From Siphonodentalium dalli (Eukaryota > Mollusca > Scaphopoda > Gadilida > Siphonodentaliidae): a stretch of 64,000 nt of DNA. How positions within the stretch are numbered: the first letter of the stretch is position 1; each line of letters begins with the position of its first letter. The notes below the pieces were generated by a model that saw only the letters and a program-made list of their open reading frames with translations, did no database searches and was not told the DNA's origin. Position numbers and translations under genes: made by a program. Shown in pieces: positions 47,596 to 59,471 of this stretch. The stretch lies in the NCBI GenBank assembly GCA_032622095.1, contig CP136064.1, positions 216,582,205-216,646,204 of the forward strand, given 5' to 3'.

Positions 47596-48017
47596 TTAAA
47601 GGCCCACTTAATTTTCAAGTCTCCGATTATTTTTTTTATAGTGACTTGATATACGGTTTTAATAACAATCTATGCCATAAAATATGATTGAAATACTATA
47701 ATTCATCACTATTTGAAACATCTGTGTCTCAGAAAATTCCCACAGAGAAATAGAAAACTGCTGAAGACTTCCCCTCTGACATCCAGAATGCAACAGAATT
47801 CAAACTTTTATCAATGAAAGGGGAAGAACTCTATCTTTACTATATAGAGTTATTCCCCCTGCATTGAAAATAATTCTGGTTTTTACTTAAATCTTGATGA
47901 CAAAACTCAACAAAAACAACATGTTCACAGGTTATTACACCTGATGATAAGTTGATAATACAATGTTTTGGAGCTTCCTCTTTCAAATGGTATATAATAT
48001 GGCATATATTTTATATG
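47596..48017. mobile_element. TTAA-type MITE, AGGCCCAC family, right end lost
   Basis: Left TTAA-AGGCCCACTTAATTTT is intact. The interior follows the copies at 57927 and 62822 through TTGGAGCTTCCTCTTTCAAATGG, then homology stops. Confidence 0.7.
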
Positions 48018-49197
48018 AATCTCCTTCCTGATATCGACATCGAATCGCATCAGCTAGTGATTGGCATTGTTTACCAGTGTGTATGTCGGTGTCTCATGAC
48101 AAAAAACTGCAAAATTCACTAGATATTATATAACAATGTTAATCTCCTTAAACATCCGTTGGAACTTGGTGTTTTTTTTTAGGAAAATCATGACAAAGGC
48201 AAATCACTCTCAGTCTCATGTAGGGTTTGGGATAGGTTGCATTGTATTTATATCTAGGTGTGTCATGTGTGTCATGGCAAACATGACACAAGAAGTGACA
48301 GTAAGACACTTAAAACAGTTCAATCAACATATCACAAACCCAATGGAATGGAAGTCACATTATTTAATAAAGATAACAATGATTTGACACAAGTGGACAT
48401 GTGTACACCGTTCAGCTATATAACTGTTGTCGTCCGATACCAATGGTAGTTATCTGTTAAACTGTTCACCCCACAATAGATCAAACACCTACATCACATA
48501 TTTACGATAGTTGTCTTCATGGAGGGGGTCCCAGAAACAGACACAAATTACAAGCGTTAAAAGTTATCAACAAGATTCAAAGGATCAAAACTTGGTGCAA
48601 CGCGCTCGATTTCCCAGGAAACATAAACTGAAAGTAGGAAATTTATAGGAATTATGCCGGCAGTTTCACAGATAACTGGTCGCACATGATGACGTCCATT
48701 TAAGAATGTAATAGACCAATTGTTCTATATAAGGTTTCTCACCGTTTGGTGATTTGGTGGGGGGGGGTTGGTGATAAAGTCATTTTATTTTATTTCTTCA
48801 TTTTATTTTTCTTGCTGAACATTATTTTGGCCATTCTGTTCCAGGGGGAATTGGAGATAAAAAAATATTTCTGGGTGTCCGAGGGTACAGGGACTGGAAG
48901 GTGTTAGTGCTGAAACAGATACCGGTATTCGGTTAACAACCGGCTACCGTCGGCTAACGGTTGAACTATGATCAACCGGTTAACCGCTATGTAATTAACA
49001 CATGCGGTGCCAACAACAAAAACTAACATATTCAGGTCCTTAATCAGCACAACTAATAATAGTAGCTTTTAAACACGTGTACTTTATAAATTTTGCTACA
49101 AACTTGATCACTCAGAGGGGTATACAGTCAAAATTACTTGTAATAACAGTCAAAATCTGGTGCGAGATCAAAATTCTTCCATTAATGCAGGGTTTCC

Positions 49198-50049
49198 GCT
49201 AGGGGGTAGGGGAATGGGGCCGGTAGCCGTCAAGGGGAAAAATCCAGGTAAAAGTAGCCTGTTTTAGCACTGGTTGAACTACTTTCATTATGTCGGCCAA
49301 TAGAATCGTGTGAGAGTAGAAATGGCAGATTGTTTTGTTCCATTTCTGCCCAAGTGCCAAGCTATCAAACCTTATACATGTACCTGTAACTTTAAAACTA
49401 GTAAATTTATTAGATATAAATTAATTTACGAAGTACAGAACACCAGTAATTTGGATCCCGAGTTAAACGTGCTCGTTAATGTTAAAAGACTCACTGTGGA
49501 AGACCCAGCAAATATTTTGGATGCATAACGTAATCGGAATATATTTTAGCAGCTGCAGTGTAAATATAGAAGGCTGATTACATATCTGGCCGATGAGTAT
49601 TCTTTGTGGGCAGTGGTAAGATGCCTTGATGCCCGGTGCGGCTACTCCCACATTTCTCTCTCGCTCTATTACAAAGTGAACAGTATATTTTGCGGTATAA
49701 AACATGACAGGTACGATTAAAATACTGCTCTTTTGCATAACATAACCGGGTACTAACCGCAACGTAACTAACCAGCCTCAAAGGCATAGCTTCTAGCGAT
49801 GTCAGTTCCGATCACTTCCTGTTTCAATTTTCTGTATAACAACGCGTTTAGAGTGTGTACACTCACAAGATATAAAATAAATTCACCTTTTAAAATTCCT
49901 TAGTACTATTCCAACAAAATTCAGAAGTTTTAAACATCTTTATACCTTTATAGACATGCAGTATGTCCTGGGGTATGGCAGGAGGGGAAAACTTGGTGAG
50001 GGGAACGGGGCCGTCAAGGGGACCCCCTGCCGGTATAGCGGAAACACTG
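49198..50049. mobile_element. 852-bp non-autonomous TIR element with 7-bp flanking repeats
   Basis: Ends CAGGGTTTCCGCTAGG and (reverse complement of right end) CAGTGTTTCCGCTATACCGG. ATTAATG abuts both ends (49191-49197, 50050-50056). The interior has a 72-codon frame (49310-49528) of unknown meaning. It shares GTAAATATAGAAGGCnGAT with the sequence before the 5S-like unit. Confidence 0.75.
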
Positions 50050-50504
50050 ATTAATGGCAAGGTACATAGTCTGGCTTTGGCGGCTTAACATCAAAGATGC
50101 ATGACGTCATCGTTGATGTTCTGATGTCCGGTAAAACACATGCATTGAATCGTCGCAAAGATCAATGCAATCATTTTCAATGCAGTATGGCCTGGTCATT
50201 TGACATCTACTCTCCGACTCACTACAAGTAGACGGTATCATGCTTTTAAATCAGATGTCTGGGCACATTTCAGAAAACAAAACAAAATTTGCAGAATGCA
50301 AACTCTGTAGAACCCTATTTACATATGTATGGTCTATACTTCTAACATTACTGAGTTTGAGTAATCTAAGAGGATGAAGTTCCAATGAACTTGCATCGAA
50401 GTGGTGTTTCCATGCAGTTGGACTCGTTTGCATCCTAATGACTAATTATCAGCATTTGATTGTGTTCTAACAGAAAACACTGTTTTCAGCAGATTTTTGG
50501 CTCA

Positions 50505-51600
50505 ACTTACTTTGTAAGTTTGAGCTATTGTCATGGGTTGGCGTCCGTCGTCCGTGTGTGCGTGCGTCCGTCAACAATTTCCTTTGGCGCGGGCTACAGG
50601 TCGTATCTTTGGTCTGATCTTTATGAAATTTGTCATGAATATTGACATGTAGATGTGAACGAGTCATTTTGGCCGCTGGTGGCCATCTTGGATTTCAAAA
50701 TTGAATCTATTGGCGCGGGCTACAGGCCGTACTGTCTGTCTGATCATCATAAAATTTGTCATGAATGTTGACATTTACATGTAGATGGGAACGAGTCATT
50801 TTAGGATCAATCGGCCAAAAAACATGGCCGCTGGTGGCCATCTTGGATTTTACTCTTTGCATCACTAAATCCTTTGACACATCCTACAGACCACATCCCT
50901 GATCCGATCATCACCAAACTTCATACGGATCATCGGGGTGACCTCTAGATGGGAACGAGTCATTTTGGGGTCATTTGGCCGAAAAACATGGCCGCCGGCA
51001 GCCATATTGGATTTTATTCTTTGCATCACTAAATACTTTGACACACCCTACATACCACATCACTGATCTGATCATCACCAAACTTCATATGGATCATCGG
51101 GGTGACCTCTTGATGGGAACGAGTCATTTTGGGGTCATTCGGCAAAAAAATATGGCCACCAATGGCCATTTTGGATTTTACTCTGTATGACTAAATATTT
51201 CTACAAAATCCATTAGCATGGGTTATAGACCGATCTGTATGTTTGATCTTCATGAAATTTGTCATGGATGTTGATATTGACATGTAGATGGGGACGAGTC
51301 ATTTTGGGGTCATTCTGCAAAAAAACATGGCCGTTGGTGGCCATTTTAGAATTTACTCTTTGCATCACTAAATCCTTTGGCACACCCTACAGACCACATC
51401 CCTGATCCGATCATTATGAAACTTGTCATGAATGTTGATATTGACATGTAGATGGGAACGAGTCATTTTGGAGGTCATTCAGCCAAAAAAATCTTGTCTT
51501 ACTTAGACATTTCAATTAGCACCTTTCCTAATTCCTCCATTTACTGTCAACCATTAAATTATTCCCCTATCTAAGTTGAGCTACAGTGTCATTGACACTT
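50505..51600 (-). repeat. Mosaic repeat (TAGCTCAACTT family) with six internal units
   Basis: Ends carry GGCTCAACTTACTTTG and AAGTTGAGCTACAGTG. The internal phrase GAACGAGTCATTTTGG recurs at about 50663, 50792, 50956, 51117, 51295 and 51457, mostly 160-180 bp apart, each with GGCCGnnGGnGGCCAT-type and 'CCTGATCCGATCAT' words. Confidence 0.72.
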
Positions 51601-51604
51601 TCAT

Positions 51605-52945
51605 TTCATTTTCATTTGTTAACTACATAAAGTTAATTAAACTTCAGAATTGTGTGATTTATCTGTCATCCTGTGCATTTCAAATCACTGAAGAACACCC
51701 AGTAGTTAGAATGCCTGAGTCACATGACCTAATATTCGCCCAGTCCTACAATCACTATACTGACAATAAAAAGCTGCCACGATTTGCATGTAAAAAAATT
51801 TATGTAGGTTATAAAAAGAGCACTAATAATTATTATTATATATATATATATATATAGGCTAGAGGCAACCGAACGGTTGGACCCTCAGAGCTGAAAATTT
51901 GTATATATGGGTAATTTGACTCTGGAAATCTTATTAGATAGGTCCTGCTGACCTCAGATAATGACAGATATCTTAAAAGGGCACTAATAATTAATTTAAC
52001 TAAATAATTAATGTTTTACCAAGAATAGTGGCAATCTGGTTGGTGAAATTGAAACACAGGGATAAATTGACCTGTGGAATGTCATGATATATAGATGACT
52101 TAAAGGGGCAAATATGAGCAATAAAGTGCGTTCCTTGTCAGCTTAGAATATATGTAGGAAAATTGGTACATATGAGTTACTTGAGCAGGAGAATGTTGGG
52201 CTAGGTGCTTTTGACCTCAGATGACTTTAATAGAGATGAACAAATTATATGATCAATAGAGCGTTTATTATCAGCCCAGATGATATGTGGGAAAATTGGT
52301 GCACAAACGTAAACTGATGCAGCAATTGTCACAGGATTTGTGTTTTTTACCTCAAATGATAGAGGAACTAATAATTAGCAATAAATAACATTTATTATCA
52401 ACTTAAAAGATAGATGTAACTTTATCTGGAGAGTCATGCGATATATGCTGTTTACACCAGATGACTAAATTATTTTAAATAACTTGAAGGGCCACAAATA
52501 GTTTATGCATTCTTCACCTGAGCAATGACTGGTACCCCAGCTTGTTATTAATAGTTGTGAATTTAGCCTTCCATATAAATTCTCCCTTAGGAACTTTATT
52601 GAGTTCACAGCAAATTAGTAGGGACACATAAAAGAAGACACCATTGGTAAAATACCACTTTAATATATTGCACTTAGAGCATATTTTTATGAAAGCTCTC
52701 ATAAATATTTCATTAACATTAAACAATATAAACAGACTATAATATATTTTATATATAGGCAAAGTATGGAAATGTTGAAATACATGTGAAATGCCTTTGA
52801 AGAAATTTGGTATAGTATGTATTTATACATGTATGATTTATACATGTATGTTTCTTGGTGAGAAACGTTAATGTAGTCGGTGTGCCTGAGAATCCACCCA
52901 CTCCTCACAGACCATTTGCCAATAATTTCTTTACAATGTGATTGA
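51605..52945. other. No gene recognised
   Basis: AT-rich sequence with a TA dinucleotide run at 51838-51856. Weak phrase repetition (ATATATGTAGGAAAATTGGT / ATATGTGGGAAAATTGGTGC at about 52147 and 52267) suggests another eroded tandem repeat. Confidence 0.4.
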
Positions 52946-52950
52946 ATTGT

Positions 52951-53181
52951 TTAACCCTTTCTATACTAAATGGATTCTCCCAATTAGTTATAAAAGTATA
53001 CATTGGAATGGTCTATTGTTCATCTGGAGTGGTTTTCTTCAAAAATAAACAGAAGAATTTATATTATTTATTGGAGGGAAATGTTGAGGTAATAAGTTCA
53101 ACAAATGACCTATGAACTTATTATCTGAACATTTCCTAGAGGAACTACTCATCAATGAGGATATACTATAGAAAGGGTTAA
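52951..53181. mobile_element. piggyBac-like MITE, CCCTTTCTATA family, 231 bp
   Basis: TTAA flanks; ends CCCTTTCTATA / TATAGAAAGGG. An inverted half copy ends at TTAA 54217-54220, and a diverged segment lies after the ankyrin gene at 60755-60850. Confidence 0.8.
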
Positions 53182-53594
53182 ATTTAAATAGCACTTGCTT
53201 ACCCAATATGTTTAGTATATGGTGGCTCTCAGAACAACAGTAATTTGGTTTGTTCCAGTAGGTGTTGTAAATTATATTGAATTCATTCCATATCTTATTT
53301 GAAAATATTTTGCTGCTTGAATTATAGGTGATGAAATTCATGAAAATATATTGTCTTATTTGATGTCACCTGATGCCCAGTCACTTGGTACTGAAGTCTA
53401 TTTGAATACATTTGTGTAAAAGAGGGAACATAAGATGATAGCATATCCTTGAGAGATGACAATATCTATTATCTCTGGTAACATGAATATTTTATATCTG
53501 AATCTCTAATTTTGAATCTCTCAGCTTTGCTTCAATATTAAATATCGACATCAGGGTATCAAAACTCAATTTACCATTGTTGCCAGAGATATAT

Positions 53595-54051
53595 GTGACC
53601 CGCCATATCAAATCCAGTCGTAAGTCGGGATTTTTTTACCCTGTGCCAATGCATTCTCTTATATATACGAGTCGACCATAGGTCGCCTCGCATATATAAC
53701 AGAATGCATTGGCCTAACAATTTTTTATCATTTTTTTTAAATAAATGTTTCTTGCAATTTTTAGGACATAAAATAAAAAACATCCATTACCCTGCAGGGA
53801 GCCCCACACATATATAGAAGCATATAGAAGAGTGTCGTCTGCTCATGTTTGTCTGGGGCTCTGTATGGGTGAAATTATAAAATTGTTAAAGAATACAAGA
53901 AAAAATTATTAAAATTGTAAAAAATTGTTAGGCCAATGCATTCTCTTATATATGCGAGGCGACCTATGGTCGACTCGCATATATAAGAGAATGCATTAGC
54001 ACAGGGTAAAAAAAATCCCAACTTACGGCTGGATTTGATATGGCGGGTCAC
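53595..54051. mobile_element. 457-bp MITE, GTGACCCGCCATATC termini, hairpin core
   Basis: Inverted termini of at least 140 bp: GTGACCCGCCATATCAAATC, then GTGCCAATGCATTCTCTTAT and the CGACCATAGGTCGCCTCG hairpin on both sides. The core hairpin is shared with the TTAA-type MITEs although the ends are different. Confidence 0.8.
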
Positions 54052-54945
54052 AAATACTCATTGACCAATAAATAGAAAACTCTCTGAACTTGGACTATTT
54101 TTTCATCTGTTATTCATCTGCTTATATACCTGATCGTCCCTTCAGATGAACAATAGACCATTCCAATAAATAATTTTATAACTGGGTGGGAGAACCCATT
54201 TAGTCAAATAAAAGGTTTAAACTATATGTGTGACTTTAATGTACCAAAGATATAAAATGTGGTGTTCACACTTTTGTTTTGATCAAGTCATTAAAGTGAT
54301 GTAATATACAGGTACACTGAATGTGGATCGATTAATATCTGAAATATACATAGATGAATATCTATTAAAATATAGTTTGACAAAAATATGTGTAAGTAAT
54401 GTAATAGATGAACAAAGAAGAAAACATAACTGATTCTTGAACATAATTGAATAACAAAACAACTACAATCGTATGCACATTTGAATGATATTTGATAAAC
54501 TATTGACTTCTTCTACTTTCTTTTCAATAGCGTTTTGTATTAATTTTGTTTTAATTTGTTTAAATGACATCAAGGCAGAAGTAGCAACCGTCTCATGGCT
54601 GGTTTTCGCCATTTTGAAAGATGAAATTAGCGCTGATTAGCATACAATTATACATGTAACAAAAAACAAAGCAAATTACAACAGCTGGCTAGTTTCCAGA
54701 TCATGATAATTCACTTGTAGCCTTGGCCAAAAACACCTTATTTTTTCTTGTGTGTTCTAATTGAGTGCCGTCGCTTGATTTTCATGCATCACAAACAGCA
54801 TGGAAGGCCTTCAAACAATTTTGTTGGCATTTACAATTAGGGTTATAATATAGTTAAGCACTGAGCCTAAAGGGACAAGATTATAATTACAAATAGTCAT
54901 CATATGTGCATACTCTACATCATGATTGGACAACATAATTACAAG

Positions 54946-55199
54946 CAAGCCTTGAAATAGTGTGTCTGTCATTTGCAGAATGAGGTCCCCAGAGGGTGAA
55001 TTTAGTGATGCTACCCCGCATAGCGGGCTAGCATCACCAAATTCACCCTCTGGGGGCCTCATTCTGCTTACACCTCAGCAGAATGAGGTTCCCAGAGGGT
55101 GAATTTGGTGATGCTAGCCCGCTATGCAGGGTAGCATCACTAAATTCACCCTCTGGGGACCTCATTCTGCAAATGACAGGCACACTATTTCAAGGCTTG
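54946..55199. mobile_element. hAT-type double-hairpin MITE, 254 bp
   Basis: Termini CAAGCCTTGAAATAGTGTGT and its inverse. Perfect 8-bp duplication ATTACAAG (54938-54945, 55200-55207). The interior is two successive hairpins, each GAATGAGGT...GCTATGCGGGGT...CCTCATTC, separated by about 10 bases. Confidence 0.92.
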
Positions 55200-55439
55200 A
55201 TTACAAGTTATATAAAATGATTCAGTTCATGGTTATAAAGCAAAACTAAAGTAAAACTGATCAAAATGTTGTACATGTTTGCTATACATTTCTGATGAGG
55301 AAAACATTAATTTTCTTGTCATGATTTTAACAATATTTCATCTCTGATGGACAAATTTCTAGGGAGCATATAAAAATGAAAATAGAACTTATAAATTAAT
55401 TTGAAGTCACACATAGCTGCTATAATTCAACTTACCCTC

Positions 55440-55673
55440 ACCACTTGATACTAAAATTTTGTGTCATTGCATTCTCTTATATATGTGAGTCTCCCATCGG
55501 GAGCTTGGCTATATAAGAGAATACATTCGTGTAACAATATTTAACTTTACCTTGTAAGCCAGTTCATTCTCATATATGCAGGGTTCCCTATAGGTAACTT
55601 TCATATATAAGAGAATGTGTGGGCACATTATCTTTAATGCTGCACCAGAGCAGATCCATCATGAATGGGTTAA
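55440..55673. mobile_element. TTAA-type MITE, hairpin-core family, left end eroded
   Basis: The right end has ATGCTGCACCAGAGC, ATCATGAATGGG and TTAA (55670-55673). The interior carries GCATTCTCTTATATATGTGA and GGGAGCTTGGCTATATAAGA. Confidence 0.65.
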
Positions 55674-57331
55674 CAGGTAATCTCAATTGGAACAACAACC
55701 AAAAGATTTGATCTCTTTGCCTGAACTTATTATATTCTGGCATATAAAATAATTATTTTGAGTCAAAGGCACCAGTGAAAAGATTGATGTCACCTTTTCT
55801 AAATTTTTCTCACACCAAATAGGACTGTAGGACAAAGAGTTTGACTCTTTAAGGCCTTACATTAGTTGGCTATGAACCATGTACACATTTCAATAAAAAA
55901 AATTCTTTCTTGTCATTTTGAAGTTTTAATTAATATGTGTGACAGCAAATATTTGCACATATTTTTCAGGGACAATCATGTCATCAAATGCCAAAAAAAT
56001 TCTGCTGTTGCTACAAGTGTTTTTTGGGAAGAGAAACCACATCTTTATCAATAAGAGACATTTCATCTCCTTCGTAATATAACAGGACTATTGCTTTCAA
56101 CACAGGGCATGAATTCATATGGATGCGCTAACACATAAACACACATTCAATCTCTTCTGGATGCCCTGCATGAGGTGACCACTCTTTCAAAAGTGGTGTT
56201 GCTTTGCATTGGTCCATTGCAATGAAATGATCTGTTGTTGTTAGGTGCATTGTGATATAATGAAGAGCATCCGATTGCAGCTTATAAGTTCGTTATTGGA
56301 ATAAATGCAATAATGCAAATCTATCTATCTGTTATAAATTAATTTTATGATAATTTCAAACCTGTCAAATGCCAACAACTAATTCTTTATTGACATAATA
56401 CGAGTTGAGTTTCCTCTCTTCACAGACAGCCGCCATGTTTAATTGACCGGGGTGACCGGTGATATGTATATATGTTCAACTTGTTTTTGCTAGTCATGTT
56501 GCTTTGCCATTACTAATTATTTTATTTTTCAGTGTAATAACATATGGGAGAGGGGGTACCCATAAGTGAGTCAGCACTTGTCCTCCAATCCCATTGTCTG
56601 TATATAAAATGTTTGTGTTATATAAAATATGTTACATAAATTAGACAAATAAATATGTTTAAACTAATTGATTGAAAAAAAGAAATATCATGAGGCACAT
56701 GCTTATTTACCATATAAGGTATGCATTGCACTGAAAACAGAATCTCCATGTTGTGTGCATTAACAGATACATGTCGCAGCTGTCTAAACATCCCAGTGTT
56801 ATTGTTTGTAGTCCAATTTCAATGCTACGGAATTGTCTGAAAATTCCTTGACCTTGACTGACAGCCTGATATTTAGCTACTGATATCAGGCATTTTAAGA
56901 AATACATGTATTACACATTAAGTATGTTTGACCACCAATAACCTGACAATAACAATATGGACTGGAGTTGTACAGCCATTTTTTGGGTTTAATTTGACCA
57001 CACGCCAAAAAAATGTCTATTTGTTTGTATACCGGTAATACAATTCGATGTTCTCACGACTCGCAGATGAATGGAAACTGAGTAGTACTCAATCATAAAC
57101 CATTGTTAATTTCAGATATCAAACAAAATTAATAATTTGATTTCAGCAAGTAACTGGTAATGTCTTTCTTTGGAAACTTCAATTTGACTATTTGGCTACT
57201 GACAATTTGAAGAAGTCAAAGACACTAAACTTTTCTTAAATGTGATTTAAATTCCACTAGTGAGTTTGGCAACATTTGCTTATGACAAAGCGAACACTGA
57301 CCATCACCGATGCGAAATTGCTCACGGTTGC

Positions 57332-57587
57332 CAAGCCTTGAAATAGTGTGTCTGTCATTTGCAGAATGAGGTTCCCAGAGGGTGAATTTAGTGATGCTAC
57401 CCCCGCATAGCGGGCTAGCATCACCAAATTCACCCTCTGGGAACCTCATTCTGCTGAGGTGTAAGCAGAATGAGGTCCCCCAGAGGGTGAATTTGGTGAT
57501 GCTAGCCCGCTATGCGGGGTAGCATCACTAAATTCACCCTCTGGGGACCTCATTCTGCAAATGACAGGCACACTATTTCAAGGCTTG
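57332..57587. mobile_element. hAT-type double-hairpin MITE, 256 bp, second intact copy
   Basis: Perfect 8-bp duplication ACGGTTGC (57324-57331, 57588-57595). Nearly identical to 54946-55199, including the central GCTGAGGTGTAAGC spacer, so the family moved recently. Confidence 0.93.
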
Positions 57588-57926
57588 ACGGTTGCATGTT
57601 TCCATCGATTAGGATACCCAGGATTTTAGGATCAGAACATTGATTTGGGTTCCTATGATCTCTAAAGTCTTGAAATTTGGAGATCAATGATAGTGGGTAA
57701 CCTAATCAATGCTTCAGAGATCCTGGTAGTCCCAAGTTTCCTCAACATAAACCTACCAGCTAGTGAAATCGGTTGGGATAGTATTGGATTACGTCAAAGT
57801 ATGGTTGCTTACTCTTCTATAGCGGACATTATGTACAGATCCAGTGGCAGGATTTTTCGTAACTTTTAACCAACTTTATCATACAAATCAATATTTATTA
57901 CAAAGAATGATATCCTAACATTTATG

Positions 57927-58394
57927 TTAAAAGGCCCACTTAATTTTCGAACCCCCAGATCACATTATATAAAATATATGCCATTTGAAAGAGGAAGCTC
58001 AAAAACATTGTATTATCAACTTATCCGGTGTAATCAACTGTGGACATGTTGTTTTTGTTGAGTTGCCAATGCGTTTTGTCATCAAGATTGAAGTAAAAAT
58101 CAGTATTATTTTCAATGCAGAGGGAATAACTCTATATATTAAAGATAGAGTTCTTCCCCTTCCATTGAAAAAGTTTGAATTCTGTTGCATTCTGGGTGTC
58201 AAAGGGGAGAAGTCATTCTATGATTTCAGCAGTTTTCTATTTCTCTGTGGGCATCTTCTGAGACACAGATGTTTCAAATAGTGATGAATTATAGTATTTT
58301 AATCATATTTTATGGCATAGATTGTTATTAAAACCGTATATCAAGTCACTATAAACAAAATAATCGGCGACTCGAAAATTAAGTGGGCCTTTAA
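57927..58394. mobile_element. TTAA-type MITE, AGGCCCAC family, full length 468 bp
   Basis: TTAA at 57927-57930 and 58391-58394; ends AGGCCCACTTAATTTTCGA and inverse. The interior has a small palindrome around AACTCTATATATTAAAGATAGAGTT. Confidence 0.85.
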
Positions 58395-58682
58395 ATTACG
58401 CACAGAATATGCCATGTAATTAGGAATAACTCACGTTTAATGTGTTTTTTTTGCGCTCAAGAGACCTGAACTGTTACGAAGTCGCAAGGTCAAATGAGTT
58501 TGTTTTCTTTTGAAATTTTATAAATATTGTGACAAAATATATAAATTATATTTCAGTTGAAAACTCTTGTGGAGTTAAGAATAACTATAATGATTTCTAT
58601 GGAACAAATCGGGTTAGTTTGACAATTGTGACATTTATTACCAGCATTGGTGATTTTAGATTTTAAAGCGATTAATTTACGC

Positions 58683-58991
58683 TTAAAGGTACTCAATACG
58701 ATCAGACGCTCCTAAATTACTATTTCTTTGGCTTCGGGGGTAAAAATTATTTGAGCTTTGATGGGTGGGTTCCTCGACTTGAATCAAATATTATCCATCT
58801 TCATCCGCAATTTGTCCATTTGACCACGTGTTTTCTGGGCCACAATTCGAGAAATTAACAAACATAAAAAATTGATATCTGATCATTTGGAGCTTGATGG
58901 GTGGGTTCTTCGACTCGAATCTAAATATTTTTTAACCCAAAGCCAAAGAAATAGTATTTTAGTAGCGTCTAATTGCATTGAGTACCTTTAA
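58683..58991. mobile_element. TTAA-type MITE, AGGTACTC family, 309 bp
   Basis: TTAA flanks (58683-58686, 58988-58991). Arms of about 60 bp begin AGGTACTCAATACGATCAGA and include ACTATTTCTTTGGCTT. The arms are followed by a second inner inverted phrase TGATGGGTGGGTTCCTCGAC. Confidence 0.83.
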
Positions 58992-59271
58992 GTATGCTAT
59001 AGAAGAGTAAGGCAACCATATTTTGACATAAATCAGAATTATCTCTACTGATTTCAATAGCTGGATTAACTCGAAAGAAACTTGGACTACATTAATACCC
59101 GCATTTGAAGACAGGTCTCATAGCAGATGTAGGGAGGAGGCAGCGCTGTTCCTAGGAGGCTGCGATGATCCCCATCGGTAGCCTGACCATCATGGGCGTG
59201 GCCATATTTCTGGGGTTGGATTAATTCCCACAAGAGGGAGCTGCTTTAGCGATCACTGGATCATGGTTCAA

Positions 59272-59391
59272 TCACTTTCCGCCAAATGGGGCAGGTTTAG
59301 TAATGCATGGTAGTATCGTCGGGTCTCTTTTTCGGGCAACTTGTTGATCCTGTTTCTTACCCTTGCCACCAAATCCACTGCCAGAACCAAT
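59272..59391 (-). CDS. Possible terminal exon of an unidentified gene
   Basis: An acceptor-like ATTTATTTCAG precedes 39 open codons and a TGA: IGSGSGFGGKGKKQDQQVAR, KRDPTILPCITKPAPFGGK. It is glycine/lysine rich then proline containing, with codon use like a real gene. No upstream exon was identified; it would lie at higher coordinates, placing the ankyrin gene inside its intron. A processed fragment is the alternative. Confidence 0.35.
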   Translation of the reverse strand: MGSGSGFGGKGKKQDQQVARKRDPTILPCITKPAPFGGK

Positions 59392-59471
59392 CTGAAATAA
59401 ATTATGCCATATAGAAACTAAATGTCAGAATGTCTAATAATATACCTCTCCAAAATTTATTACAGATTTCA

